Source: an uncultured Aquimarina sp. (GTDB lineage Bacteria > Bacteroidota > Bacteroidia > Flavobacteriales > Flavobacteriaceae). Taken from it: a stretch of 64,000 nt of DNA. Each line of letters begins with the position of its first letter. Position 1 is the stretch's first letter. A model generated the notes under the pieces. That model was not told the origin of the DNA and ran no database searches. It saw nothing but the letters and a program-made list of their open reading frames with translations. Shown piece after piece: positions 1 to 9,234 of the stretch. The translations under genes were made by a program, and so were the position numbers. The stretch covers positions 62,001 to 126,000 of the forward strand of contig CANNFM010000001.1 in assembly GCA_947503835.1 (NCBI GenBank). Reading direction: 5' to 3'.

Positions 1-3000
1 ATTGTCGCATATCAACATTAAAGTTTTTATACACCCCACGTGCATCAACGGACCTAAGATCATTTACGGTAAGTGCTAATGATCTTTCATCATCTCTAAT
101 AATATTATTATTATTGTTTAATTGCTCTCGCACTACTCCTGGGGGAGTTACATAATTTGGTGTTTCTTCCTCACTAACCGAAGTCACAATAACCTCACTA
201 TCACCAAACACGTTTAAACCACTGGTTGGATCATTAGTTTCATTACCTTCTATGATATATCTTCTATAATCCCCTCTTACTAAATCCATATTACCAAAAC
301 GTAACAATACCTGTTCAGAAAAATCTGTAAGATACATTCTCATAAATCGTATCGACCTAAAATCACTAACATTTATAGCTCTTGTTGGTTCATATACGGG
401 TATCTTAAAACGAACCCAACGATATTCTATATTCCTACCAGAGACCACAAGATCATCTTGTCTTATATCGGTTATGTACCCGGTGTTGTTATCATTACCG
501 ATACCCATACCACTAAAAATAGGAATCTCATATTCAAAATAACTATCAATAGTATTCATTGTATTATCCCTATTCACATCTTCTGCAGTAGGAAAAGTAG
601 TATTACCACGATCATCATTAGACACATCAACAGGTGAATTTCCTTGAACTCCATTATAGTTTCTATAGCGATCTAAAACACTCCCACTAGCCTGCAGGAA
701 ATAGGTGTAGTTATCTGCTGCGGGATCAGCTCCTGTAAATCCTAAATCCCCATATTGAGCAGCCTCCTGAGCATCATTTAATCCATCATACCCAACATCT
801 TGATTGATTCTTGCCTGACCATCAGAATCAAACGCATAAATCAATGACTGGTTGACAGGGACCTGAGCCCTATACGTTGTAGGGCTAAACGTATTTGATA
901 CCGCTTCGGGAAGACCGTTTTCATATTGCTTTCTTCCATCTTTCAATACATCTTCACTAATATTTCCTAAGTTAAAAACAATAGTTCCTTCTGTATCATT
1001 TGTTAAAGGTTCTTGACCACCTGTTTCGCCAGTATAAAAAGGATCTAAAACCCAAAATTCAATAAATTCGACATTAGATTGTTCAAAATTAGTCGATGTT
1101 ATTTGTCTAATAATCCCTCCAAAATTTTCTGCAGGATTAGGTGGTGGCAAAGAACTTCCTGGTGCATACGCCGGATTAAAGTTATACTGCCCCCTAGTAT
1201 TTGGATCATAATTTAGATCTAAAGTAAATAAGGCTGTATTTTGCCCCTGTGCTATATCTGTATCTGGAAAAAGCTCATCGATCAAAACCCTTCTGGTTGC
1301 ATTAGAGGCCAAGTCTTCTTCAGATATACCACTAGGTCTGCCATTACCTCTAGCATAAAAAATTGGATCAATTGAATACCATGATAATTTTGCTCTTTTA
1401 TAACCCGACTCTATTCCATTAACTACTGCATCACTATTAGGGTTTGCTGGATCACCAAAACCAATGGGCACACTAGACAGTTCCCAAGAGATGGGTGAAC
1501 TCACATCGATTCTGGTTTGAGCTCCTTCAAAATCATCGATATAGGTAGTAACTTTACCATCGAAATCTGCTCCTTTGGGTGCTCCCGCTATAAGATACGC
1601 TGCCTCTGCTCTAACCGAAATATTTGAAGGCACATCGGTGTCGATATTAGGTAATTTATTAATCATTCTGGTTAGAAAAGGAACCTCGGTAGAATATGCC
1701 GCATTAAACCCTAATATTGTATTGTTTATGGGTTCAAAATCATAATTGGATTTTTGTGTAACCGGTCTTTCATTAAGGTTTAGATAGGTTCCTCCTATAA
1801 TGAAATCATCGCTAAACTTATGTTCTATATTTAATCCTGTAAAACGTTTTGTTTGTTGTCCAAAAACAGCATTATTTTCGGTAGAAACATCAATTGGAGT
1901 ATTAGAAGCTAATAATGCCTCATCCAAAATAGTAACTCTTCCTAACTGATAATTTACAGAATAATCTACCCCTTCTTGCAAAACTCTTCCTCCTGCAGTT
2001 ACCGTAACCGAACCTTGCGGAACATTAAATGCTCCTAAAGAAATACCATCCTGTCCTGATGATTTATATCTTCCCTTAAGTTGGAAATAATTTTTATTGG
2101 CTGATCTTTGATCTGCCACAATTTTGGTCTGGGTATAGAGATCACGAAAAACATATTCTGCCTGATTAGGGTTATATGAATCAGGATTGTTGTAATTCGC
2201 TCCTACCGGTCCATTATCTAATTTATCAAAAAGATGTTCTCCAAAAGGTTCGATAGTAGTAAATATTATGCGCCCATTTTCTGAATCTATCGTAATCCCC
2301 GAGACATAATCAAAAAAACCATCACCTCCCTGCACAGGATCATTATTAGGGTTAAGACGATCAAGATTAAATACTTTAAGTAATGTGGTTTGCTCTACAT
2401 CGTCTGGCAAAGGGACTGAAGATCCTTCTGCAGCGGTTATGTAATTTATCGGAGACGGATTCGAATACAAAATATTTAATCTAAAATCACTTTGCTCTAA
2501 CCTAAATGCTCCCGTACTGTAGATGTTTTTCATCATTAAATCCCAGATCGGAAGATCTACATTAACAATTGGGCTTTTTAACATTTTAACCACCAAACTC
2601 TGACTTGAACCAGTCTGAACATCATCTGTTCCAGCGGCATCTCCTATAGTAGCATCAACTCCGTCATTTGCAAATTCCCCTACCTGAAAAACTCTTCCTC
2701 CTACTGTATATTGATAAGCAACAGCTAAAACCTCATCATTATTCAAACGTTGATTTAAGGAGATATATCCTAATTGCGTATTTAAAGTATACTCACTGGG
2801 ATTTAGTTTTCTGGCATTTTCTAAAATCGCATAATCAAACCCTTCATTAAAACCTGCTATGGCTCCTGTAAACCCTTGTTGAACAGTAGGTATTTGACGA
2901 ATCGCATCTGTAATCGGCCCACTTGGACCAATAGCCAATGGATTAAGATCATTATTACCATTATCTGGAAAAGATCCTGAACCCGGGTTAAACAAAGAAG

Positions 3001-4096
3001 GAGGAATGGTAAAATTACCATCTACAGCTGATTCCCCAAGATCCTGAAGTGCAACAATATTACGTGCATTAGTAAGCGTTTGGGCACTTGTAGCCCTATT
3101 CGTTAACCACACCTCTAACCTGGTGATCTGAACATTATTATTAATAAAAGGATAGTTTGCTAAACTTCTATTGTAGGTATCTCTAAAATGATGTGCCAGG
3201 AAGAAATGTCGATTTTCATCATAATCTAATGCTAACAGTTCAAAATCTTCGACTGTGCCTCCACCTTCGACACTTACTGATCGAGTTTCAGATCTTTGTT
3301 CAGAATACACCCCAGTAATGGTAGTCCTACCGAATTGTAATCCCATTTTAACTCCAAAAAGACTCTGCGCTCCCTGAATCAAAGAACTATTTAATGGCAT
3401 ACTTACGTTACCAACTTCTATACTTTGGATAATATCGTCTTCTGTTGGTGTATATTCTAATTTTAGTTGATTCTGAAAATCAAAAGTTGATTCTGTATCG
3501 TAGTTTGCAGTTATCTGTAATCTTGTTCCTATTTTACCTAACAAACTCAGGCTAATCCTTTGATCAAAATCAAAGGTAAAGTTACTTCTATTACGAGGTG
3601 AAAATGCAGGATTGTCTTGTTTAGTATACAACAATCCTAAATCCATTTCTACTGAACCTTGCGGGACAATTTCAATCTCATTTCCTCCAAAAACAGATTC
3701 AAAAAAACCAGAATTCACATAAAATATAGGGAGTAAATTTTTTCTTTTTTCTTCACTACCGTCTTTTTTCCCGCTAAACGCTTCGATTTTTTCTTTAAAG
3801 TAGTTTCTTCTTTGTTCTTCGGCAACGAGGGTTTCAAATTCGGCCGGAGTTAAAAACAAAGGATATCTCACATTAAAATCACCAAGCATTTCACGATAGA
3901 TATATCGATTGGTAATAGGATCATATTCGTATTTAGTAACGATACTATTAGGATCTGGTAAAGAAATTTCTCCTAAAGAAAATGTAGTACTTGTAGAATC
4001 ACGAACGGTTTCGTTTTCCTGCCCATGTAACACCCCACTATAAAGTGTTATCAAACATACTAATATCCTAAAAAAATTAAACTGAAAGTAATTCAA
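1..4096 (-). CDS. sprA: SprA, type IX secretion translocon / gliding motility protein (C-terminus outside window)
   Basis: The frame is open without interruption from 4096 to the left edge (1365 codons), so the C-terminal part of the gene is missing; SprA proteins are usually about 2300-2400 residues, so a little over half is present. The product begins with a signal-peptide-like segment ending near GVLHGQ and then shows the SprA pattern of long beta-rich repeats, for example LLGKIGTRLQITANYDTE, FGVKMGLQFG and DGKVTTYIDDFEGAQ. SprA (Sov) is known as the giant outer-membrane beta-barrel that forms the T9SS export channel and is needed for gliding. No ATG lies between the upstream in-frame stop and the signal peptide; the start must be TTG at 4096 or at 4105. 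It follows ruvA by 14 (or 5) bases and is probably cotranscribed with it. Confidence 0.93.
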   Translation of the reverse strand, partial: MNYFQFNFFRILVCLITLYSGVLHGQENETVRDSTSTTFSLGEISLPDPNSIVTKYEYDPITNRYIYREMLGDFNVRYPLFLTPAEFETLVAEEQRRNYFKEKIEAFSGKKDGSEEKRKNLLPIFYVNSGFFESVFGGNEIEIVPQGSVEMDLGLLYTKQDNPAFSPRNRSNFTFDFDQRISLSLLGKIGTRLQITANYDTESTFDFQNQLKLEYTPTEDDIIQSIEVGNVSMPLNSSLIQGAQSLFGVKMGLQFGRTTITGVYSEQRSETRSVSVEGGGTVEDFELLALDYDENRHFFLAHHFRDTYNRSLANYPFINNNVQITRLEVWLTNRATSAQTLTNARNIVALQDLGESAVDGNFTIPPSLFNPGSGSFPDNGNNDLNPLAIGPSGPITDAIRQIPTVQQGFTGAIAGFNEGFDYAILENARKLNPSEYTLNTQLGYISLNQRLNNDEVLAVAYQYTVGGRVFQVGEFANDGVDATIGDAAGTDDVQTGSSQSLVVKMLKSPIVNVDLPIWDLMMKNIYSTGAFRLEQSDFRLNILYSNPSPINYITAAEGSSVPLPDDVEQTTLLKVFNLDRLNPNNDPVQGGDGFFDYVSGITIDSENGRIIFTTIEPFGEHLFDKLDNGPVGANYNNPDSYNPNQAEYVFRDLYTQTKIVADQRSANKNYFQLKGRYKSSGQDGISLGAFNVPQGSVTVTAGGRVLQEGVDYSVNYQLGRVTILDEALLASNTPIDVSTENNAVFGQQTKRFTGLNIEHKFSDDFIIGGTYLNLNERPVTQKSNYDFEPINNTILGFNAAYSTEVPFLTRMINKLPNIDTDVPSNISVRAEAAYLIAGAPKGADFDGKVTTYIDDFEGAQTRIDVSSPISWELSSVPIGFGDPANPNSDAVVNGIESGYKRAKLSWYSIDPIFYARGNGRPSGISEEDLASNATRRVLIDELFPDTDIAQGQNTALFTLDLNYDPNTRGQYNFNPAYAPGSSLPPPNPAENFGGIIRQITSTNFEQSNVEFIEFWVLDPFYTGETGGQEPLTNDTEGTIVFNLGNISEDVLKDGRKQYENGLPEAVSNTFSPTTYRAQVPVNQSLIYAFDSDGQARINQDVGYDGLNDAQEAAQYGDLGFTGADPAADNYTYFLQASGSVLDRYRNYNGVQGNSPVDVSNDDRGNTTFPTAEDVNRDNTMNTIDSYFEYEIPIFSGMGIGNDNNTGYITDIRQDDLVVSGRNIEYRWVRFKIPVYEPTRAINVSDFRSIRFMRMYLTDFSEQVLLRFGNMDLVRGDYRRYIIEGNETNDPTSGLNVFGDSEVIVTSVSEEETPNYVTPPGVVREQLNNNNNIIRDDERSLALTVNDLRSVDARGVYKNFNVDMRQ

Positions 4097-4110
4097 CGAA
4101 CTCAATGTTT

Positions 4111-4692
4111 TTATAAATTTTTTAGTGCCTGTTTAATAATATTTTCAACTGTTTCTTTGGGGGTAGTTTTTAGAACTCGATCAACAGCTTTTTCTGCAAG
4201 CTTTCGATTAAATCCAAGGGTTTCTAATGCAGATAACGCTTCATCTTTGTTAGTATTGTTTCGAGACACTGAAACTTCATCAATATTGTAAACTTTCAGT
4301 ATTTTATCTTTTAGATCAATGATAACACGTTGTGCTGTTTTAGCTCCTATTCCTTTTATAGATTGAATAGTTGCTACGTCATTAGAAGCTATTGCTTCTT
4401 TGATTTGATCTGGGTGTAATGAAGACAACATGGTTCTGGCGGTGCTGGATCCAATTCCTGAAACAGAAATTAAAAGTCTGAAAATTTCTCTCTCGGATTT
4501 TTCGGCAAAACCGAATAAGGTGTGAGAATCTTCTTTTACTTGGAGATGTGTATATAACTGCAGTACTTCTCCTTCTGGAATCAAAGAAAAAGTATGTAAT
4601 GAAATATGTAATAAATATCCCACTCCACCACAATCTATTATTACATCAGTAGGGTTTTTTTCTACAAGCCTCCCCTTGATATGTGTGATCAT
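4111..4692 (-). CDS. ruvA: Holliday junction helicase subunit RuvA
   Basis: RuvA binds four-way DNA junctions as a tetramer and loads the RuvB motor for branch migration. The 193-residue product has the normal length: an N-terminal OB domain (starting MITHIKGRLVEKNPTDVIID), helix-hairpin-helix motifs around residues 70-135 (LLISVSGIGSSTARTML and IQSIKGIGAKTAQRVIIDLK), and a C-terminal RuvB-binding helical domain (DEALSALETLGFNRKLAEKA). It starts with ATG at 4692 and has its own -7 element at 4716-4723. sprA follows directly downstream, an arrangement I recall from other flavobacteria. ruvB is not adjacent but lies about 9 kb away on the same strand. Confidence 0.97.
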   Translation of the reverse strand: MITHIKGRLVEKNPTDVIIDCGGVGYLLHISLHTFSLIPEGEVLQLYTHLQVKEDSHTLFGFAEKSEREIFRLLISVSGIGSSTARTMLSSLHPDQIKEAIASNDVATIQSIKGIGAKTAQRVIIDLKDKILKVYNIDEVSVSRNNTNKDEALSALETLGFNRKLAEKAVDRVLKTTPKETVENIIKQALKNL

Positions 4693-4715
4693 TTGTTAAG
4701 TTGATGTTAAGCAAC

Positions 4716-4723
4716 CAAATGTA
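4716..4723 (-). promoter_or_regulatory. -7 element (TACATTTG) of ruvA-sprA
   Basis: On the minus strand TACATTTG matches the Bacteroidota -7 consensus TAnnTTTG exactly, 24 bases upstream of the ruvA ATG. No TTG lies at the ideal -33 spacing; the nearest is 14 bases upstream. Confidence 0.55.
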
Positions 4724-4749
4724 ATAAAATTATACTACAAAATTGGGAT

Positions 4750-4788
4750 AAAAAAATAAGCTTTAAAAAGGATATTTTAAAGCTTATA
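4750..4788 (-). terminator. Intrinsic terminator after maeB
   Basis: A 13-bp perfect stem (ATAAGCTTTAAAA pairing with TTTTAAAGCTTAT, loop 6 bases) is followed on the minus strand by a run of seven T. It lies between the maeB stop and the ruvA promoter and separates the two transcription units. Confidence 0.75.
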
Positions 4789-4838
4789 AATGCACTATAT
4801 ATATTTGTTTATTTTTTATAGACGTATTTTCAGGTACT

Positions 4839-7139
4839 TTAAGAAATTAATGATAATTCTCTTTCTCTCTTCTCTTTTTCCTGAGCATCAATAACCGCTA
4901 CAGCTGCCATATTGATCATTTCTTCTACACTCGCTCCTAACTGAAGAATATGTGCTGGCTTATTCATTCCCATCATAATAGGACCTATTGATTCTGCACT
5001 ATTTAACTCGCTTAACAACTTGTAATTACTATTTGCCGAATCCAAATTAGGGAACACCAATGTATTTACTTTTTGACCATTAAGCTTAGAGAACGGAAAC
5101 TTATCTTTACGCATTTTTTTATTTAAAGCAAAGTTCATTTGTAAACCACCATCTACAATCAAGTTTGGATAATAACGATGTAAGTAGGATACGGCGTCTT
5201 TGACTTTCGAAGCGCTAGGATGTGTTGATGATCCAAAGTTTGTATAGGATATCATGGCTACTACTGGTTTAATACCAAACATTTCGACTGTTCTGGCAGT
5301 CATTTGTGCAATTTTGGCCAAATCTTTAGAAGAAGGGTCTATATTTATAGAAGTATCACTAATAAACAAAGGACCTCTGTCTGTCATCATTACATTCATG
5401 GTTGCAATTCTAGTAGCACCTTTGGCTAAACCAATAAGATCCAGCATCGGTTTTACGACTGTGGGATAACTACGAGAATATCCCGAAAGTAATGCATCTG
5501 CATCCCCCTCATTAACCATCATAGCAGCAAAATAATTACGCTCTCTTAACAGTCGTTCGGCATCATAGAGTGTTATTCCTTTTCGTTTGTTATCCTCCCA
5601 ATATTTTTTAGCATAATGATTTTTTCTTTCGCATTCTTCATCAGCCTTTGGATCAATGATATCGACTCCTTTAGGATCAAAATCAATTTCTTTCATCAAT
5701 TCGAGTATGATGTCTTTACGCCCTAATAAAATTGGAAAAGCAATACGCTCTTCTTTTACAGTTTGGGCCGCTTTTAACACATCGAGATGATCTGCTTCTG
5801 CAAAAACCACTCTTTTTGGATTTGTTTTCGCTCTATCTAATAACAAACGTACTAACTTGTTATCATTACCCATTCTTTCCAGCAATTCGTCTTCGTACTT
5901 TTCCCAATCGGTAATAGGCTCTGTTGCTACTCCGCTTTCTATAGCTGCTTTTGCCACAGCTGGCGGTACCTTTGCGATTAATCTAGGATCAAAAGGTTTT
6001 GGAATTATATACTCTTTCCCGAAATTAAGGCGAGTTTCTCCGTATGCGATATTTACTTGTTCTGGAACAGGCTCTTTGGCTAATTCGGCAAGAGCTTTAA
6101 CCGCGGCCATCTTCATTTCTTCATTTATTGCTGTTGCTCTAACATCCAAAGCTCCTCTAAAAATAAACGGAAATCCAAGTACATTATTCACTTGATTTGG
6201 GTGATCACTTCTTCCTGTTGCCATAATAACATCTTTACGAGCTTTTATGGCCAGATCATACTTTATTTCGGGATCTGGATTAGCCATGGCAAAAACAATA
6301 GGATCATTTGCCATAGACACTAACATCTCTTGAGTCACCAGATTAGCCATAGACAAACCGATAAACACATCTGCATCTACCATGGCATCTTCTAACTCAT
6401 TTAGGTCTCTATCGGTTGCAAACTCTGCTTTCTCTAAGGTAAGGTTATCGCGGTCTTTCCTAATCACACCTTTACTATCGGTCATGACAATATTTTCGGC
6501 TTTTGCACCAAAAGCTTTGTAGAGTCTCGTACAAGAAACTGCTGCTGCACCTGCCCCGCTCACTACTATTTTTACTTCTTCAATTTTTTTACCTGCAATC
6601 TCTAATGCATTCAGTAAAGCTGCAGCAGAGATAATTGCTGTACCATGTTGGTCATCATGCATTACTGGTATATCAAGTTCTTCTTTTAATCTTCGCTCTA
6701 TTTCAAAAGCTTCTGGGGCTTTAATATCTTCAAGGTTTATTCCTCCAAAGGTTGGTGCTATATTTTTTACAGTTTCAATAAAAGCATCCACATCTTTGGT
6801 GTCTACCTCGATGTCAAATACATCAATATCTGCAAAAATTTTAAACAGTAACCCCTTACCTTCCATTACTGGTTTCGAAGCTTCTGGACCTATATCACCC
6901 AATCCTAAAACTGCAGTACCGTTAGATATTACGGCTACTAGATTTCCTTTCGCAGTATATTTATAAACATCAGATTTTTTTTTCTCTATTTCTAGGCATG
7001 GTTCTGCCACACCAGGAGAATATGCCAATGACAAATCTCTTTGAGTTGCATACTTTTTGGTAGGAACTACTTTGATTTTACCGGGAGTAGGCTTTGCGTG
7101 ATATACTAAAGCCTCTCTTCTTTTACTTTCGATACTCAT
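4839..7139 (-). CDS. maeB: NADP-dependent malic enzyme (malic enzyme-phosphotransacetylase fusion)
   Basis: The enzyme decarboxylates malate to pyruvate with reduction of NAD(P). The 766 residues match the MaeB architecture: malic domain at about 1-160 (SLAYSPGVAEPC, ISNGTAVLGLGDIG, KIFADIDVFDIEVD), NAD-binding domain at about 160-410 (MHDDQHGTAIISAAALLNAL, VVSGAGAAAVSC), and a phosphate acetyl/butyryltransferase-like region from about 430 to the end (RVVFAEADHLDVLKAA, IGPIMMGMNKPAHIL). In known MaeB proteins the last region is thought to be regulatory, not catalytic. The gene is monocistronic: a -7 element lies upstream and a terminator downstream. Confidence 0.96.
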   Translation of the reverse strand: MSIESKRREALVYHAKPTPGKIKVVPTKKYATQRDLSLAYSPGVAEPCLEIEKKKSDVYKYTAKGNLVAVISNGTAVLGLGDIGPEASKPVMEGKGLLFKIFADIDVFDIEVDTKDVDAFIETVKNIAPTFGGINLEDIKAPEAFEIERRLKEELDIPVMHDDQHGTAIISAAALLNALEIAGKKIEEVKIVVSGAGAAAVSCTRLYKAFGAKAENIVMTDSKGVIRKDRDNLTLEKAEFATDRDLNELEDAMVDADVFIGLSMANLVTQEMLVSMANDPIVFAMANPDPEIKYDLAIKARKDVIMATGRSDHPNQVNNVLGFPFIFRGALDVRATAINEEMKMAAVKALAELAKEPVPEQVNIAYGETRLNFGKEYIIPKPFDPRLIAKVPPAVAKAAIESGVATEPITDWEKYEDELLERMGNDNKLVRLLLDRAKTNPKRVVFAEADHLDVLKAAQTVKEERIAFPILLGRKDIILELMKEIDFDPKGVDIIDPKADEECERKNHYAKKYWEDNKRKGITLYDAERLLRERNYFAAMMVNEGDADALLSGYSRSYPTVVKPMLDLIGLAKGATRIATMNVMMTDRGPLFISDTSINIDPSSKDLAKIAQMTARTVEMFGIKPVVAMISYTNFGSSTHPSASKVKDAVSYLHRYYPNLIVDGGLQMNFALNKKMRKDKFPFSKLNGQKVNTLVFPNLDSANSNYKLLSELNSAESIGPIMMGMNKPAHILQLGASVEEMINMAAVAVIDAQEKEKRERELSLIS

Positions 7140-7164
7140 ACTAAATCAAGATAAATGTGCAATA

Positions 7165-7172
7165 CAAAGTTA
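7165..7172 (-). promoter_or_regulatory. -7 element (TAACTTTG) of maeB
   Basis: TAACTTTG on the minus strand fits TAnnTTTG exactly, 25 bases before the maeB ATG. A TTC (one base off TTG) sits 19 bases upstream. A short palindrome, CTGCATCTCATGCAG, fills part of the spacer. Confidence 0.5.
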
Positions 7173-7276
7173 CACCTCTGCATGAGATGCAGAAATTAAT
7201 AATGGGTTATCTTCAAAAAAATTAGGAATAGAAAAAAGAAGCTATTCTTTTAACTAATCCATTAGGAATTTGTTAA

Positions 7277-9226
7277 TTATTTTGCAGTAATATTAAAAAT
7301 AGTGTCAGGATCAACCAATTGATCAAGATTATTCTTAAGCTCATTACTTAAAAGGCTCAATCCTAATTGGTATGAAGCATTCATCCATCCAAAACCGCTG
7401 GGAGTTATATAATCAAATTCTGTCCCTACATTGCCATATTCTGCATATACTTTATGTGTACATTGTACTACATCATATTTCTCTGGAATGGTGCCGTTAT
7501 AATCAACGGCATTCTTGGTAATCATCCACAACCATCTATATATCAATTCTTGTGCTTGGGTGTGATATCCATACTCATTTAAACCTCTCCAGATTAACAT
7601 CTGGTGTGGAGCCCAACCATTTGGATAATCCCATTGTCTTTGAGGTGCATGTGCATTTGTTTTATCAGAAATATCTGATGTGCTGGCTACACCTCCTTTT
7701 TGCACAAGGTTTTTAAACATGTTTTCTACCAAAGAAGCTGCTTGTTCTTTGGTGCAAATACCTGCCCATAACGGATAATAATTGGTCGCAGATTCGATTT
7801 GCAGCTGTTCCTTAGTAACAAAATCATAGTCATAGAATGATGCTTTTTCTTTATTCCACATCAGCATATTCATTCGTTTTTTCCTTTTTTCTGCCTGGTT
7901 TGACCAAAATTGACTTGTATACTTGGTTGTATTAAATTCAAAACTATCATCAAAAATGTTTTTGATCAAATAGGCGATATCAACTTCGTACTTATAAAGC
8001 AAGCTATTTAATCCCACTGTATTTAAATCGGCACAAATATTATCTAAGCGATTAGAAGTATCGTGACCACTTTCTCGCATTGAACGATCATGTGTAAAAT
8101 ATTGATCCAACTCTTCATCAATCAATTCATGATTATTATATTTTTCTTTAAAATCGTCAAGCGTTAGCTTATGTTTTTTGGCATATTTACTTAGAATAAA
8201 ATCAAAATGTCCTTCTTCGGTTTCTGGTGGTATCCCAATACCTTCTCCATAAAAACGACTTAAATCAGCTTCCGTTAGGCGAACTCCATTCTGCATCCAG
8301 ACAGTTTCATACTCTTGTATTACCATTTTGAGATTATCTGAAAGCCATTCTTTAGAAATTTTAGGATTTTTCTGATATATTTCCTTCAGTAAGGAACTAA
8401 AAAAAGGAGGTTGCGTTCTGGTAAGGTAGTAACTTCGATTGGCGTTTAATATTTTTCCGTAGTGTTTGATTTGATATCCAAAATTATCTGCCATTGCCAT
8501 TGCCAAATCTTCTCTACCATCTATTAATAACCCTATAGATTCAAAATAACTATCCCAGCCGTACATTTCATTAAACCTTCCACCTGGGACTACAAATGGT
8601 CTACCTTGATAATTTTCATTTTCTTTAGCATGAGCCAGATTTAGAATACCTGGTTTGCTATTTAAGGTTTTTACATATTCTGGAGTAATTTCTTCTGGAA
8701 GTGTTACTACTTTAAGTTTTGGAATCTCATTTTCTAGTGATTGAAAATATCGTACCGCTTCTGTATCCCGAAATGGAACATACAGCCTTAATGTATCTGT
8801 CGTAGACTTAGTATCGGCCAAAACCTTTTCTAAACCATTTTTATCAATAGATCGGGTAAGATTATCCCAAAATCTCGTCTTGATTAAGCGGGAAATACGA
8901 TCTGAAGGGGCTTCGGTTATCTTGTCTATAGCTATGGTATCCTTGTCTGTTGCAATGGCCAGTTCCTGAAGCAAATTAGACAAATGATATGTTCCTTCTA
9001 CACTGTGAGAGTTTCCATCTTTGTCTATAAATCCAAATTTCTTTGGGCCTTTATCTTCAATTGTGATCTTTTTATCTCCATCGGTATCTTCTTGAGCAAT
9101 TAGGCTTTCTAAAACAGCGGCATGATCTATAATTTGAGTTTTCTTTTCTTTACAACCAATCAGCAAAAAAGAAAACGCGACCACAAAAAGATATTGAAAT
9201 ATATACTTCTTTTTATCCATGATCAT
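7277..9226 (-). CDS. Trehalase, GH37 family, predicted lipoprotein with calcium-binding motif
   Basis: The protein should hydrolyse alpha,alpha-trehalose to two glucose molecules in the periplasm or at the membrane. Both trehalase signatures are present: PGGRFNEMYGWDSYF near residue 214 and QWDYPNGWAPHQ in the C-terminal third. The N-terminus is a lipoprotein signal (FSFLLIGC). About 20 residues after the lipid cysteine lies DTDGDKKITIEDKGP, which resembles the calcium-binding motif of fungal neutral trehalases. I chose the ATG at 9226 (a second lies at 9220); an in-frame TTG at 9241 would overlap the symporter gene. The stop of the upstream symporter is 8 bases away, so the two genes form an operon for trehalose uptake and breakdown. 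Confidence 0.93.
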   Translation of the reverse strand: MIMDKKKYIFQYLFVVAFSFLLIGCKEKKTQIIDHAAVLESLIAQEDTDGDKKITIEDKGPKKFGFIDKDGNSHSVEGTYHLSNLLQELAIATDKDTIAIDKITEAPSDRISRLIKTRFWDNLTRSIDKNGLEKVLADTKSTTDTLRLYVPFRDTEAVRYFQSLENEIPKLKVVTLPEEITPEYVKTLNSKPGILNLAHAKENENYQGRPFVVPGGRFNEMYGWDSYFESIGLLIDGREDLAMAMADNFGYQIKHYGKILNANRSYYLTRTQPPFFSSLLKEIYQKNPKISKEWLSDNLKMVIQEYETVWMQNGVRLTEADLSRFYGEGIGIPPETEEGHFDFILSKYAKKHKLTLDDFKEKYNNHELIDEELDQYFTHDRSMRESGHDTSNRLDNICADLNTVGLNSLLYKYEVDIAYLIKNIFDDSFEFNTTKYTSQFWSNQAEKRKKRMNMLMWNKEKASFYDYDFVTKEQLQIESATNYYPLWAGICTKEQAASLVENMFKNLVQKGGVASTSDISDKTNAHAPQRQWDYPNGWAPHQMLIWRGLNEYGYHTQAQELIYRWLWMITKNAVDYNGTIPEKYDVVQCTHKVYAEYGNVGTEFDYITPSGFGWMNASYQLGLSLLSNELKNNLDQLVDPDTIFNITAK

Positions 9227-9234
9227 TAATTTAT

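Noticed and set aside
5857..6195. Plus-strand frame of 112 codons opposite maeB
   Set aside because: No family resemblance, lies fully within a certain gene on the other strand.
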